From Leptobrachium leishanense (Eukaryota > Chordata > Amphibia > Anura > Megophryidae), in assembly GCA_009667805.1 (NCBI GenBank), contig CM019064.1:268813662-268877661 (forward strand): a stretch of 64,000 nt of DNA, given 5' to 3'. Position numbers and translations under genes: made by a program. Shown in pieces: positions 22,339 through 33,216 of this stretch. Within the stretch, counting starts at the first letter, position 1. Every line of letters begins with the position of its first letter. The notes beneath the pieces were generated by a model, which worked only from the letters and a program-made list of their open reading frames with translations, was not told where the DNA came from and did not search any database.

Positions 22339-23474
22339 CCCCATTCTTTGCTGAGACATTTCACCCCTGTGTGCTGAGCTTATTTTGACAGTTTTGTGCT
22401 CATCATGTTTAAACTCAATTTGAAGTCATGTTTTATTGTGGGACCCGGACAAATTATATATCCTTTTTTACGGCAGACTCGACAGATTCATAATATTTCA
22501 TTATTATGTGTATACGTCATGTCCTGTCAGAATGCTATAACAATGTAAATTCCCGTTCAGATTTCAATCATTTACAGTGTGTAATATTATTTTTTTCACA
22601 TTTTATCATCCAAGCCTTTGTGGGGTACCACCTTCTATGGGGTACTCTTGTTAAAATAAAATAGAAAAGGGAACCTGTTGCTGCATTTTTCTGAGAAAAT
22701 ACGCAATTTTAACTAAAGCTGAAAAAACTATTTTTTTCATTGTATAAAATGAGAAGGTGAGTTAGTGCAGCATTATTGTTCACATTATAATGAAAAAGTG
22801 AACAATAGTACTGCATTATAAAAAAAGAAAAAAAAACTATTTATTAATTTAATATTTATTTTTATATTACTCATAACCTGGTCATTTTTAGTATCAATGG
22901 AAAGGCCATGCTCTGGCCTTTCCAATTATAACAAACACGACCCCCTAGCCTTTATTTGCTGCCCGGCTAGGGGGTTATTCCCTTTCTGAAGTCATCACAC
23001 CCATGTGCGACAACGTCCGTGAACAAGGGGAGGCCCCAGAGGCGGGGCTGACATTCAAGATGTCCATCCTCACTGGGAGAAGTCTGCGATCCGGCACCGG
23101 ATCGCGGCTCTGACAGGTAAAGGGTTAAGAGGGGCATCTATATAAAGGCCAGACTGTGACCTTTCCAGTAATGCCTTACTTGTACCTTTACCCCTTACCA
23201 TTGGGGAGATAGACTGTCCTCCCCTTCACTCTCCTGGCTCTACTGGGGGTGCCTAAAAATGACTTTATCGCACACCGGTGCGATGATGTCAGTGTGCCAG
23301 CAGTGGTCCCATGGAATGGTCTGACTTCAAGGAAGTTAGACCACTGCAGAACCCGACCAGAGAGGTAAGTCTGTCCCACTTTGCTGCAGAATCCCCATGA
23401 CGTGTGGGGAATGTCCTACGCATATAGCGGGCAAGCCCCATGACGTTCCCCACACATCGCCTGCAGCTAAGGGG
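22339..23474. mobile_element. TTAA-flanked element, family F copy 1
   Basis: TTAA at 22335-22338 and 23475-23478. The left end reads CCCCATTCTTTGCTGAG and the right end GCAGCTAAGGGG. The left half shares 'ttttg(t)gctcatcatgttta', 'gacccggacaaattatatatcc' and 'gtatacgtcatgtcctgtc' with the other F copies. The right half has decayed hairpins: 'attggaaaggcca'..'tggcctttccaat' (22898-22928), 'gcgatccgg'..'ccggatcgc' (about 23086-23106) and 'tggtctgacttc'..'gaagttagacca' (23318-23343). TTAA target sites suggest piggyBac- or Kolobok-type mobilisation. No transposase. Confidence 0.75.
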
Positions 23475-23478
23475 TTAA

Positions 23479-23678
23479 TATCCTTGATAGTTCCTCAATG
23501 TTTAGTTTAGTGCATAGCAATGCTTGTTTAGATTGTGTTAATGTTTACAGCGCAAGTCAAGACTTTTGAGCATTCCAATCAATCAATATTTACAAGTGTT
23601 TATTTCAATATTTTGATCAAACAATATTTGAAAATATCTGTAAAAGTGTTCACAACATGAAGTTACTCATAGCTTGAA
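23479..23678. other. Short spacer between two F elements
   Basis: Nothing recognised. Confidence 0.4.
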
Positions 23679-25390
23679 CCGCTTCACTGCTGAGCCATTT
23701 CACCCCTGTGTGCTGAGCTCATTTTGACAGTTTTGTGCTCCTCATGTTTAAACATGATTTGAAGTCATATTTTATTATATTACCCAGACAAATTATATAT
23801 CCTTATTTTCAGCAGATTTGGCAGATTCAAAATATCTTTATTATATGTATATGTCGTATATGTCATGACCCGTCAGGACAAAAAAAAATGTGTTGGCCCA
23901 GTTGCTGCATGTTGTCTGTTACTTCAAAAGCTCCTTATATTCCGTATATATTGTACCTCTGTTTCGTTGCATATTTTAAATATAGGGTGTAATAAGAAAT
24001 GAGCACGGTTTGAGATGTTTTCTGTTTGCAAGGCACATTAGGGTTTATAATAATTTTTCACAAAGTATTATTCACATTCCTCTTTGCACTTTTTTTTTTT
24101 GACCCACTCGTGAGATTTACCTTGACACGGTGGGTGGGCTTATGCTTAGTGTAGTCATTGTAAGAAACCAAAAAAAATCAAATTTATTGGTAGGCATATA
24201 CAGGGTTGACCACATATGACACACTTCTTCTTTGAACATATTCCGGGTTGGCTGCTAGGATTGCATAGCTCCTCCTGATGGGAGCTGGTCACTTTTTCTT
24301 GTATGTATAAAACAGTGACCTTGCTCGCAGCATGGGAAATGTGAAGGTGAGTAATGGCAGTGGTATTGCTAATTTTATACATGACAATTTGACAATCATT
24401 GCTTTGAAACAAAAAATTTATAAATTTAACAATCTTATGTTTTTTTTTTTTTTTACATGGTCATGTTTGGTATCATTAGAAAGGTCTTAGTCTGACCTGT
24501 CCACATGTTTAATATGACTTTGTAGGGTGTAAAAAATGGAGATACATGTGTCCAAAGAACCCCTACTCTCCAAGCAGCGGTATGGCGGCTTGTGTTTTAG
24601 ATGGACCAATGTGTAGTAACGCTTTGCTGTATCACCTCCACATTCGGTACTGCTGTGGAAAATTAGAAGGTGTGTTAGTTCAGCAGCACTGTTTGCTTTA
24701 CAAGTAAAAGCAGATAAGGTATTAAGGAATTAAGGAATTAATGCCTTATAACTAATAATAAAATTAATTTTGCATTCCATTTTTTTGTTTTTACACATTA
24801 CTTAGTCAAATTTGGTATCATAGGAAAGACCAGACTCTTGGAAAGGCCTGATATTTCCAATAACACCTCACTTGACCTTGTTCATTGTAAAAATCAGAGA
24901 CATAGGTTCTAAAGAACCGCAGGAACTCCTCGTTGCAGTGTATATAATAACGCATTGTGCCACCACCTCTGCATTTGCTGGCATCATGGTAAATGAGAAG
25001 GTGAGTTAGCACAGCATCATTGTTCATGTTATAATTGAAAATGAACAATAGTGCTGCATTAGAAAAAAATATTTTATTTTTATGTTATTTATGCTAATAA
25101 CCTTAATCATGTTTGACATCATTGGAAAGGCGGTGCTCTTGCCATTCTATTGACACAATTCATGACCATCCACATGCCTTGATTCAAGAGATATGGCGGT
25201 CCAAAGGACCCCCATTTCTCCACCATAGGGATTTCCCTGCCTGGAGTCCTTTGTGACATCTTCGCGCCCATGCAGGATGACAACAGTGGGTGGGGTAGGT
25301 CTTGGAGGCAGAAGTTGCCAATCGGTGCAGGACTGCAGCGACGTGCTGAGCATGTCCTCTGCTTTCCCGCTAGGGTCCGCCTTCAAGTGA
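23679..25390. mobile_element. Family F element, copy 2 (long, decayed)
   Basis: The left end 'gcttcactgctgagccatttcacccctgtgtgctgagctcattttgacag' region (23681-) matches the other F copies; the left TTAA has become TTGA. The right TTAA is at 25391-25394. The interior contains repeated modules: a 'ggagatacatgtgtccaaag' block near 24538, and near 24995-25055 a hairpin 'agcatcattgttca'..'tgaacaatagtgctg' also seen in copies 1 and 3. Confidence 0.6.
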
Positions 25391-25394
25391 TTAA

Positions 25395-25894
25395 ACATGA
25401 AAAATACCGTTCTTAGATTAATCTGTGGTTCTTCGTATTAAAAACCAAGTAGGAATATATAAAACTAAAGTGATTTGTTGATATATTTCCAACTACATTT
25501 CAACCATGAATTTTATTGTTCAAGACTTTCACAACTGTACTTATTGGAGATGATCAGCAGATGGCAAGCATTTCTTCTGGTTACTCGAAAAACGAAGAAG
25601 ATGGGTTGGGAAGGATGTGTGTTACTGCTGTGAAGAAACAAGCAGAGGAATGTTTAAGGAATTAGCCTGGGAATGAAAGTAACACACTTCTTGAAATATG
25701 TGTATAAAAATAAATTGTTCTGGAGCCTAACATCAGATAAGCAAGTCTCACTCCATAGTAGGTCCCACTAAGATTCCTTTTAGTTCATTTTCGATAATCA
25801 TTGGTCCAAGTGCCTCTCGACTCTCATGATAACCCCATACTGATAGTCACTTAAGCTGTTTTAGCTTCACATATTTATTCTATTGGGAAACATA
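25395..25894. other. Unannotated intergenic sequence
   Basis: Nothing recognised. Confidence 0.4.
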
Positions 25895-26065
25895 CAGGGT
25901 TATTCAGAGAGCGGTGAAAACCAGGAGAATGACTGGAGAAGTGAAAGTTCTAGGTCAAAATAGCCAAACCAGAAAAATTCTCCCATTTATCTCACTTTCC
26001 AAATCAGCTATTTGGTCTAGATTGTTCTCTTCTCCTGGTTTTCACCTTTCTCTGAATAACCCTGA
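25895..26065. mobile_element. Palindromic TA-MITE, copy 4
   Basis: CAGGGTTATTCAGAGAGCGG at the left and CTTTCTCTGAATAACCCTG at the right, TA on both sides. It serves as the intact reference for the split copy at 7131-8221. Confidence 0.85.
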
Positions 26066-26129
26066 TAGACAACTAGCACACATAATAATAATGCAATTAA
26101 ATCATCTCATTATGCTTTTGGTTATCTAA

Positions 26130-26544
26130 GGCTAGGGTCAGACTAACGCATTTGTCGCGTTGTTCCGTGAAAAAGTGCGTTCGAACGAATGGACGCATTT
26201 TTTCACGGAATACGTGACAGCGGTCATACGATGCGCATTTTCGTCCGTGATTTTGTACGGTTATCAATAAAACCCTTTTTGCGTCTGGACGTTATGTTGG
26301 CCGGACATTAGCAGCGTCTGACGTCTCCCAATCACGCACACACGCTGCTAGCGGACGCAGCGCACTCTGTACGTCAGTACTAGCGGTTTGACGTTCTCGA
26401 AAAAATGCGTTCGTTTGCCACTTGCGTTGCGCGGCCGCACTTTCGTGCGGCCGTTCTTCATATGCTGCCCGGCATTGGACGTCATTTGCTGCTAGCACGG
26501 CCGTGATTTAGTGCGGTTAAAACTGCTTTCGTCTGACCTTAGCC
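26130..26544. mobile_element. CpG-rich PIF/Harbinger-like MITE, copy 2
   Basis: GGCTAGGGTCAGACTAACGC at the left and GTCTGACCTTAGCC at the right, with TAA at 26127-26129 and 26545-26547. Mostly the inverse orientation of copy 1. Confidence 0.85.
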
Positions 26545-26633
26545 TAATTTAGCTTTTTTATAGCACAATATTTAATTCTTAAACAGAATGCTAATGATAA
26601 AGTACGGCATAGTAACAGAATTTCCTTACATTA

Positions 26634-26815
26634 TCAGGGTTATTCAGAGAGCGTGAAAAGCAGGAGAATTGACTGGAGAATGAAAAATTCTAGGTCAAAA
26701 TAGCCAAACCAGAAAAACTCTCCCTTTCATCTCACTTTCCAAATCGGCTATTTTGACCTAGAATTTTTCATTCTCCAGTCATTCTCCAGCTTTTCACGCT
26801 CTCTGAATAACCCTG
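26634..26815. mobile_element. Palindromic TA-MITE, copy 5 (nearly perfect palindrome)
   Basis: TCAGGGTTATTCAGAGAGCG at the left and CGCTCTCTGAATAACCCTG at the right, TA on both sides. The arms are unusually similar: 'gagaatgaaaaattctaggtcaaaatagcc' is mirrored by 'ggctattttgacctagaatttttcattctc'. It would form a long hairpin if transcribed. Confidence 0.85.
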
Positions 26816-27046
26816 TATATGCATACTGGGTAGACTGCTCATAGCCTGTTTATGTCTGTCAACAATTATTTAGAGTTAAATATAAATATTGATTTAGTAT
26901 TATACTGTCTGGTTAAACAATGCTGCTTTCATAGTACTAAACAAATAAGGATTATATTAAAGTGGTTAATAAATTTGTATCTTAGCAATAGTAAAGGTTT
27001 AAAACTAATTAGAAAAATAGAAAAGTGTCATAAAAGAGAATTGATA

Positions 27047-27786
27047 CAAAAGGGTATATTCACAAAGCAGGTGCTTTGATTTTAGCCATACTTCGGCGCA
27101 CTTCCGCGATTCCATTTTGCCGGAAATATGAAGAATTCACTATTTAGCAAATGGTCACCATATTTTGCTGAAATTGTAGTCGCCAAAGCATTTGTCGGAC
27201 AAGCTTCTATTTGTGGTTAACTTTTCAGTTAATCGCAGCAGGACGTAATTAGCATTAGGACTTTGTGCTCCCCATGTTAAGCATAGGGAGCGCAAAGTAC
27301 AGTAAGCTCATGGAATCAAGCGCTTTCCCCAATGTGCTACCTGGTTTTCTAACCCGTTTAGCTTTCAAATTGTAATATGGGCTGCCTGCACTAGTGTCAC
27401 TTAACCTACCGTTAACGCTCCCATAGCTGAGCACTAACCTAGCGTTAAGATTGTAATATTGCGCAATGGCTTTTTGCTGGAAATGAAAAGAATAACTTAA
27501 TTTTTAGATTATTTTTTTTATTATGTATTTTACATTACATTTTTTTGGAATTCAACTGTTTAAACCTGTCGAACCAAAACACAAATCTCTTTTCAGTGCA
27601 GCTCAGCGATCTGTGAATAGAAGACATGTTAATCTTCGATAGGGCAATTTCGGTACTGCTGAATTGCGGCAAATTGCAGTGTAGTTTGCTTTCAATTCGC
27701 CAGTTTTTGGCAAATTCGTAGTTTAGGGAATAAACGAAACGCCCCAGAATTGCACCAAACGGTTTCGGTGCTTTATGAATAACCCC
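27047..27786. mobile_element. TA-flanked element related to B/C, with a nested E-like block
   Basis: The right end 'tttcggtgctttatgaataacccct' matches the terminal style of the C elements. The left end 'aagggtatattcacaaagcaggtgc' is its diverged inverse. TA flanks lie at 27045-27046 and 27787-27788. The segment at about 27230-27465 (including 'gctccccatgttaagcatagggagc' and 'gattgtaatat') is E-type sequence and probably a nested partial copy. Confidence 0.55.
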
Positions 27787-28080
27787 TAAATATCTATCCC
27801 CGTCCACATACTTTATTTTCTCTTTAGGAAATCCTCAAGTGTGTTACAATTCTAAATTAAATATACTAAAGGGGTTAGTCAGAGAGCACCGAAATGTCGC
27901 AGACTCTCGTTTCCCGCAATTCCATGCACTTCGGGGAATCAAAGTTCCTCCCACCCAAACCGCCGCAAAAACCATGCCGACCACACCGGATTAAGCAGAC
28001 GAGCCAACAATCACAGCCCAGAGTGAGCCGCTGGAAAGACCCGGCAAGCTGACGGAGTAAAAAAAAGACAGTATGTTTAA

Positions 28081-28505
28081 GGCTAGGGTCAGACGAACGC
28101 ATTTTCGCGTTGTCTGTGAAAAAGTGCGTTCGAACGAATGGACGCATTTTTTCACGGAGTACGCGATAGCGGTCATACGATGCGCCTTTTCGTACGTGAT
28201 TTTGTACGGATCATCAATAAAACACTTTTTGTGTCTGGACGTTATGTTGGCCGGACATTAGCAGCGTCTGACGTCTCCCAATCACGCACACACGCCTCTA
28301 GCGGACGCAGCGCACTCTGTACGTCCTTACTAGAGGTTTGACGTTCTAGAAAAAATGCGTTCGTTTGCCACTTGCGTTGCGCGGACGAACATTCGTGCGG
28401 CCGTACTTCGTGTGTTCCCCGGCATTGGACGTCATTTGCTGCTAGCACGGCTGTGATTTCGTGCGTCTAAACGCACGTTAAAACTGCTTTCGTCTGACCC
28501 TAGCC
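28081..28505. mobile_element. CpG-rich PIF/Harbinger-like MITE, copy 3 (nested in C)
   Basis: GGCTAGGGTCAGACGAACGC at the left and TTCGTCTGACCCTAGCC at the right, with TAA at 28078-28080 and 28506-28508. Contains the core 'cggacgcagcgcactctgtacgtc'-type region shared by the family. Confidence 0.88.
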
Positions 28506-28631
28506 TAAAAGTGTCAAAATTGAAACGCTGTTTGCAAAAAAACTACTGAGTGAAAATGTCTGGAATTTACATATAAGATCCTATGAATGATAATAAAAAG
28601 GTCTGTTTCAGAAAAAAGAAAAAACGATTAA

Positions 28632-28892
28632 GGCTGGGGTCAGACGAATGCAGTGCGAACGTGCGTTTGCCCGCACTTTATAACGGCCGTGGTAGCCGCA
28701 AATGACGTCCAACGCAAGCCCACACATGAAGTACGGCCGCACGAAAGTTTCCTGATTTGTATCCGTATGAAATCACGGCCGAAATTGCGCATCGTATGAC
28801 CGCAATCGCGTATTCCGTGAAAAAGTACGTCCATACGTTCGGACGCACTTTTTTACTGACGATGTGAAAAATTCGTTCAACTGACCCTAGCC
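28632..28892. mobile_element. CpG-rich PIF/Harbinger-like MITE, copy 4 (short, nested in C)
   Basis: GGCTGGGGTCAGACGAATGC at the left and CAACTGACCCTAGCC at the right. Flanked by TTAA on both sides (28628-28631, 28893-28896), which contains the usual TAA/TTA target. About 260 bp instead of 425: the central 'gcagcgcactctgtacg' region is missing. Confidence 0.82.
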
Positions 28893-28940
28893 TTAAGAAA
28901 ACGAAAAACAATTGCCGTAAAAATCTAGAAAAATTACTAA

Positions 28941-29367
28941 GGCTAAGGTCAGACGAAAGCAGTTTTAACGTGCGTTTAACCGCACTAAATCACGGCCGTG
29001 CTAGCAGCAAATGACGTCCAATGCGGGGCTGCATATAAAGAACGGCCGCACAAAAGTGCAGCCGCGCAACGCAAGTGGCAAACGAACGCATTTTTTCAAG
29101 AACGTCAAACCGCTAGTACTGACGTACAGAGTGCGCTGCGTCCGCATAGCGGCGTGTTTGCGTGATTGGGAGACGTCAGACGCTGCACACGTCCGGCCAA
29201 CATAACGTCCAGACGCAGAAAGGGTTTTATTGATGATCCGTACAATATCACGGACGAAAATGCGCATCGTATGACCGCTATCGCGTATTCCGTGAAAAAA
29301 TACGTCCATTCGTTCGAACGCACTTTTTCACGGACAACGCAAAAAATGTGTTAGTCTGACCCTAGCC
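28941..29367. mobile_element. CpG-rich PIF/Harbinger-like MITE, copy 5 (nested in C)
   Basis: GGCTAAGGTCAGACGAAAGC at the left and GTTAGTCTGACCCTAGCC at the right, with TAA at 28938-28940 and 29368-29370. Same orientation as copy 1 (15251) and very similar to it. Confidence 0.88.
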
Positions 29368-29755
29368 TAAAAGATCCTAAAACATCTATAAAGAGACTTT
29401 TTACTGCAGAATAAAATAATAAACGGTTTATTAGATATTGTATTAAAACTGGAATATTTTTAACATTGAAGCCTATGGGATTCTCCTGAATAAACCTGCC
29501 GAATGAAAACACCGAACAGCGGGTAACATCGCCAACATTTCACTGCTGTTTGATGTTCCCTGAATAGATGAACCATTGCTTCTCTATGGGGGATTTCACT
29601 GTCGAACAGGCACCGTACGTGCAGGCAATTTGCCAAAATTTGGCGAATTGCCTGCTCTCTGAATAGCTGAATGGCCCCGAAATGTCACCGTACGCTGAAT
29701 TTCAGCGTCCAGTTACATTACCGGGCCAGATCGACTCTTTCTGAATAACCCCTTA

Positions 29756-31097
29756 AATGTTCTATCAAGTTTACTGTTATCAGGCAAGTTCCTTCATTCT
29801 TACAAAATTCTATTTTATACAGCCAACATTTTTCATTACCTCCTTACTGTCTACAGAGCCAGCAGTTTTGCAAAATAGTAATTTCTGCAAATTGTAATGC
29901 ACTGATTAGCACAAACCTATTAAGTGAACGAACGCATCCTTATTTTTTATAGGGCACCCGCAGTTACTTTACAGAAAGTAAGAGATATGGTCATATACTC
30001 AATCTGGAGACTGCAGGGAAGACAATAAAGCAGAGAGAGAACGATACAGAAAAACAATGTTTGTTTAACTATTTGATTTCTATGGCGATTCTTTTATTAG
30101 CTTCTTTTTAAAGGGACACTACTACTTACTAAAGCAGTACCTAGATTACTTATTTGCATTGCAAACAAAACCACCTTATAAAACACATGCTGCTGTTTTT
30201 TATTCTCTGTCTGAAGAAATTGCATGTAAAAAGACTGTGCTTTAACAGTTAACGAGGTTATTGTTTAATCTTTAAATGGTTGAAATGTTTTAAAGGTTAA
30301 TGAGGGAATGTTTAGATAAGGCAGTGGGGGATTGTATTGTGGTTCAGGCTACTCCAGATAGAGATGGCAGCTGAAGGACATATGACAGGGAGCTGAAAAG
30401 CGTCTAATCTACTCCCTGGTGATGCCCTTTGAATACATCCCACACAGTAGCATGATTGGAGTCAGTGATCGACCCAAAGACTGCATTATATGCTCATAGC
30501 CACACAGCGAGACCAAGTGAATGAAAGATACGGGGAGGGGGGCAGTTTACTATACAAAAGATCACACAATGGATGCACCCAGTGACACCTATAGAGTAAA
30601 ATATTTTCTTAACTAAACATACAAGAGAAAAACAAAGTGCATGTAAGATATCGGCAACATAAAATAAACACAATAAGGACATTTTATTATTAGTGTTAAT
30701 AGGCTTTTTCAATGCTAAGTGATATTTGTGTGATAAAAGTCACACTGCCCTACTTCTGCTCAGATGTCTATATACTCATGACAACATTTCTCTTTTTTTA
30801 TGTCAGTCTTACTGATTTCTTACATTTCCTGTCCCATTTCTACTTCCTCTCCATCTCATTTGCTGCATCCCTTCGTTTCTCTATTTTCATGTTTATTTGT
30901 TAAGATTCATTAATGCAGAGAAGGAAACCTAAACTTTCACTTATAACCCCCCCTTCCTACAATTGATTTATGCTGGATTTAATATGCTTGCTTCAGGTTC
31001 CATTGATATTTATGAATACTGTCCCCCATTTCATTTGATCCATTTCTTCTTTCTTTCACATATCAAAACTATTTCAACTGCCACTTGCCAACTGTCT
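29756..31097. other. Unannotated intergenic sequence
   Basis: No gene recognised. 'aaagggacact' at about 30111 and again at 31101 resembles the terminus of TTAA-flanked elements common in frogs, but no matching right ends were found. Confidence 0.4.
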
Positions 31098-31700
31098 TAA
31101 AGGGACACTTACACACCCTGACTATTTTAGCTTTTTAAAGTGGTCATAATGTATGGAGCCCCTCCCATCTCGGTGCCGATCTGCTGAAATCACTGTGTGA
31201 AGTGGAGGAGTTTCCTCCGCCCATGCCCAGCAGCACCATGCCCAGCAGCATCCAGTCCGGATTTTTAATTTCCTGGATGCCAGTCACTAGAATAATCACT
31301 AGTGATGTGAGCATGCAGAGTGAGAGCTGATGTCACATTTTCTGAGACAGCCTGTGATAGCCGGCATCCTAAGAGATGTAGTCGATGGATTGGTTCTGCG
31401 CATGCACGTGCAGATCCGATCCATCGATCTGTGCAGCCTCTACAGAACGTGCCTAGGTAAAGTGCGCAAGTCCTGAGCAAAGCACAATTACGATGTCTAC
31501 AATACACAAGTTGAGTAGGTATACAAAATGCGTTGGAATCTGCAGGGACTTTCTGAGCTGAAGAGGAGGTGGAGTGTGCTCAAGAAAAACAAGGTGAGTA
31601 AATTCATTAAAACTAAAATAAATAAATAAAAATTGGGCAGATGTTGTCAGCACTCAGCAGCATAAAAAGAGGGGTATTTTTTTAATGGCATATACCTTTA
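31098..31700. repeat. Possible TTAA-type element fragment ('AAAGGGACACT')
   Basis: Begins CTTAAAGGGACACTTACAC, a frog-repeat-like terminus. Inside are a tandem 'catgcccagcagca' duplication (about 31221-31250) and a GC-richer block. The right end is not defined. Confidence 0.3.
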
Positions 31701-31722
31701 ACATACCCTACCATTATACTTC

Positions 31723-32663
31723 TGTAGCGCTGTTTAAAACTCTGTTGCTGTATTGCTCGGGTTTGGCCACCAGAGGGAGACAGGCGCAATGTAAACTATA
31801 CTGGACACAATGGGACTATGTTTTCCAGCATGCTTTGGGGCAGAGACAGGAAGTGGGTGGGGAAGGAGGAAAGGACATCCGCAGCCTCCTACGAAGGAGA
31901 GCCAGTGTGAGCCGAGCGGTGAACAGAGTAAGACGCACGTGAGACTGTGAGCGATTGTTACCAGGCCGGAGAGCAGGCGCTGCCTTTGCCGACGCTGGGG
32001 ATCGATGTAGTGACTTGCCAGAGACCTAGTAATTCCACTGCTGAGAGGTTTTGCACAGACACCGAGTTCCAGATTGGACCCCGAGTAAGGAGACCGCGAT
32101 GATCCACTGGGATTGCAGGCGGTAGGCCATAGATCTTGTTGTAGAAGACGGACAAGCAAGAGAAGCGGATCCGGTGGCACAGGGTCCCAGTATAATCCAG
32201 CGGAGAGACGTCCTTGATCGGGCAGCGGAACAGATTGTCTGGCGGATGGGTGAGAGGCCTTCCAGGCCACAGTCAAAGTTTAACGAAACACGCTGCAGTA
32301 TTGCTTAAATCTACAGGGCCCCAACGTGACTAGTCGAAGATTTATTAAATCCATTCACTGGCCAGTCGAATATAGTACCCGGGTACCTGAGCTCACACAC
32401 ACACACTTTTTGGGACATAACCTGCATGGGACTTACACTCCAGAGACGAAGGGGTTAAACCTTTCTTTTACCGCTGCGCGTTTCTCGCATTACGAATTCC
32501 TGTTTTCTATATACCGTGCTTACATTATATATGCCGCTTTATTGAGACCAGTAAAGTATATAATTTATAAAATCCACAACAGTGCTGGTGTATATTTATT
32601 CCCTAGTGCGGAGAGACTAACCCGAGGTTAAATTCAGCGGCTCCTCCGGGAGTGAGCGCTACA
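31723..32663. mobile_element. Probable solo LTR, 941 bp
   Basis: Begins TGTAGCGCT and ends AGCGCTACA (TG..CA with a 9-bp inverted terminus), flanked by a 4-bp duplication CTTC (31719-31722, 32664-32667). No gag/pol coding sequence is present. Near the left end, CCACCAGAGGGAGACAGG (31767-31784) resembles a CTCF core. An AT-rich 'tatataatttataaaatcc' near 32556 could be a TATA or poly(A) region. The orientation is not fixed. Confidence 0.65.
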
Positions 32664-32667
32664 CTTC

Positions 32668-33098
32668 CTTATATCATGTTTTATATAAACACGTCACTTA
32701 GCAACTTTCTTTTTAATAACATCTCACCCATATGTCATTCATACTGAATCTTTCATTTTCTACCTTACTTTTTTCTATTTTGTCCTTGCTATCTCCACTT
32801 TCATATGTTCGCTCTATTGCCAATTATTCCTCTTGTTCATACACACTGCATATTGTAGTAATATACCCCCAGTGCGTCATTAACAATAGTTCACATCCTG
32901 TTACTTACACTCTACAATGCCTTCCTTGTGCAACAAAACACGAGAGGTTTTACTTTGCTAAAATGGCCATTGAAGCGTAAGCTCACTCGCCCCATTAAGG
33001 CACCTCTTTGAAGAGTGAGTCCCTAACCAATGTCCAAAAGCTGCTACTCTGAGCAACTGCATGCCCTCCTGCTGCTTTTCAGCTAAGGAGAGGCAGAA
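32668..33098. other. Unannotated intergenic sequence
   Basis: Nothing recognised before the hairpin. Confidence 0.4.
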
Positions 33099-33216
33099 AA
33101 ATGGTGGGTTTTATTTATACACGCACCAACCACTTCCCATTTGGGGTTGAAAACAAAAACATTTTCAACCCCAAATGGGAAGTGCTTGGTGCGTGTATAA
33201 ATAAAACCCACCATTT
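33099..33216. repeat. Near-perfect inverted repeat, 55-bp arms, 8-nt loop
   Basis: The left arm 33099-33153 and right arm 33162-33216 are complementary with a single mismatch (a C in 'accaaccac' against the arm's 'gtgcttggt'). The loop is CAAAAACA. No TIR or target duplication of a known type was seen around it. On either strand a transcript would form a 55-bp hairpin. Confidence 0.92.

Larger units (their letters stand above)
27869..29753. mobile_element. TA-flanked element, family C copy 1, carrying three nested MITEs
   Basis: The left end AAGGGGTTAGTCAGAGAGCACCGAAATGTCG and right end 'ctttctgaataacccc', with TA at 27867-27868 and 29754-29755. Without the three inserts it is collinear with 39564-40379; for example 'aaacgctgtttgcaaaaaaactactga' and 'tctatgaatgataataaaaaggtctgtt'-type blocks occur in both. 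No coding capacity. Confidence 0.75.

Noticed and set aside
31734..32276. 180-aa minus-strand open frame
   Set aside because: Lies wholly in the probable solo LTR, with no similarity to gag, pol or a host protein that I can see.
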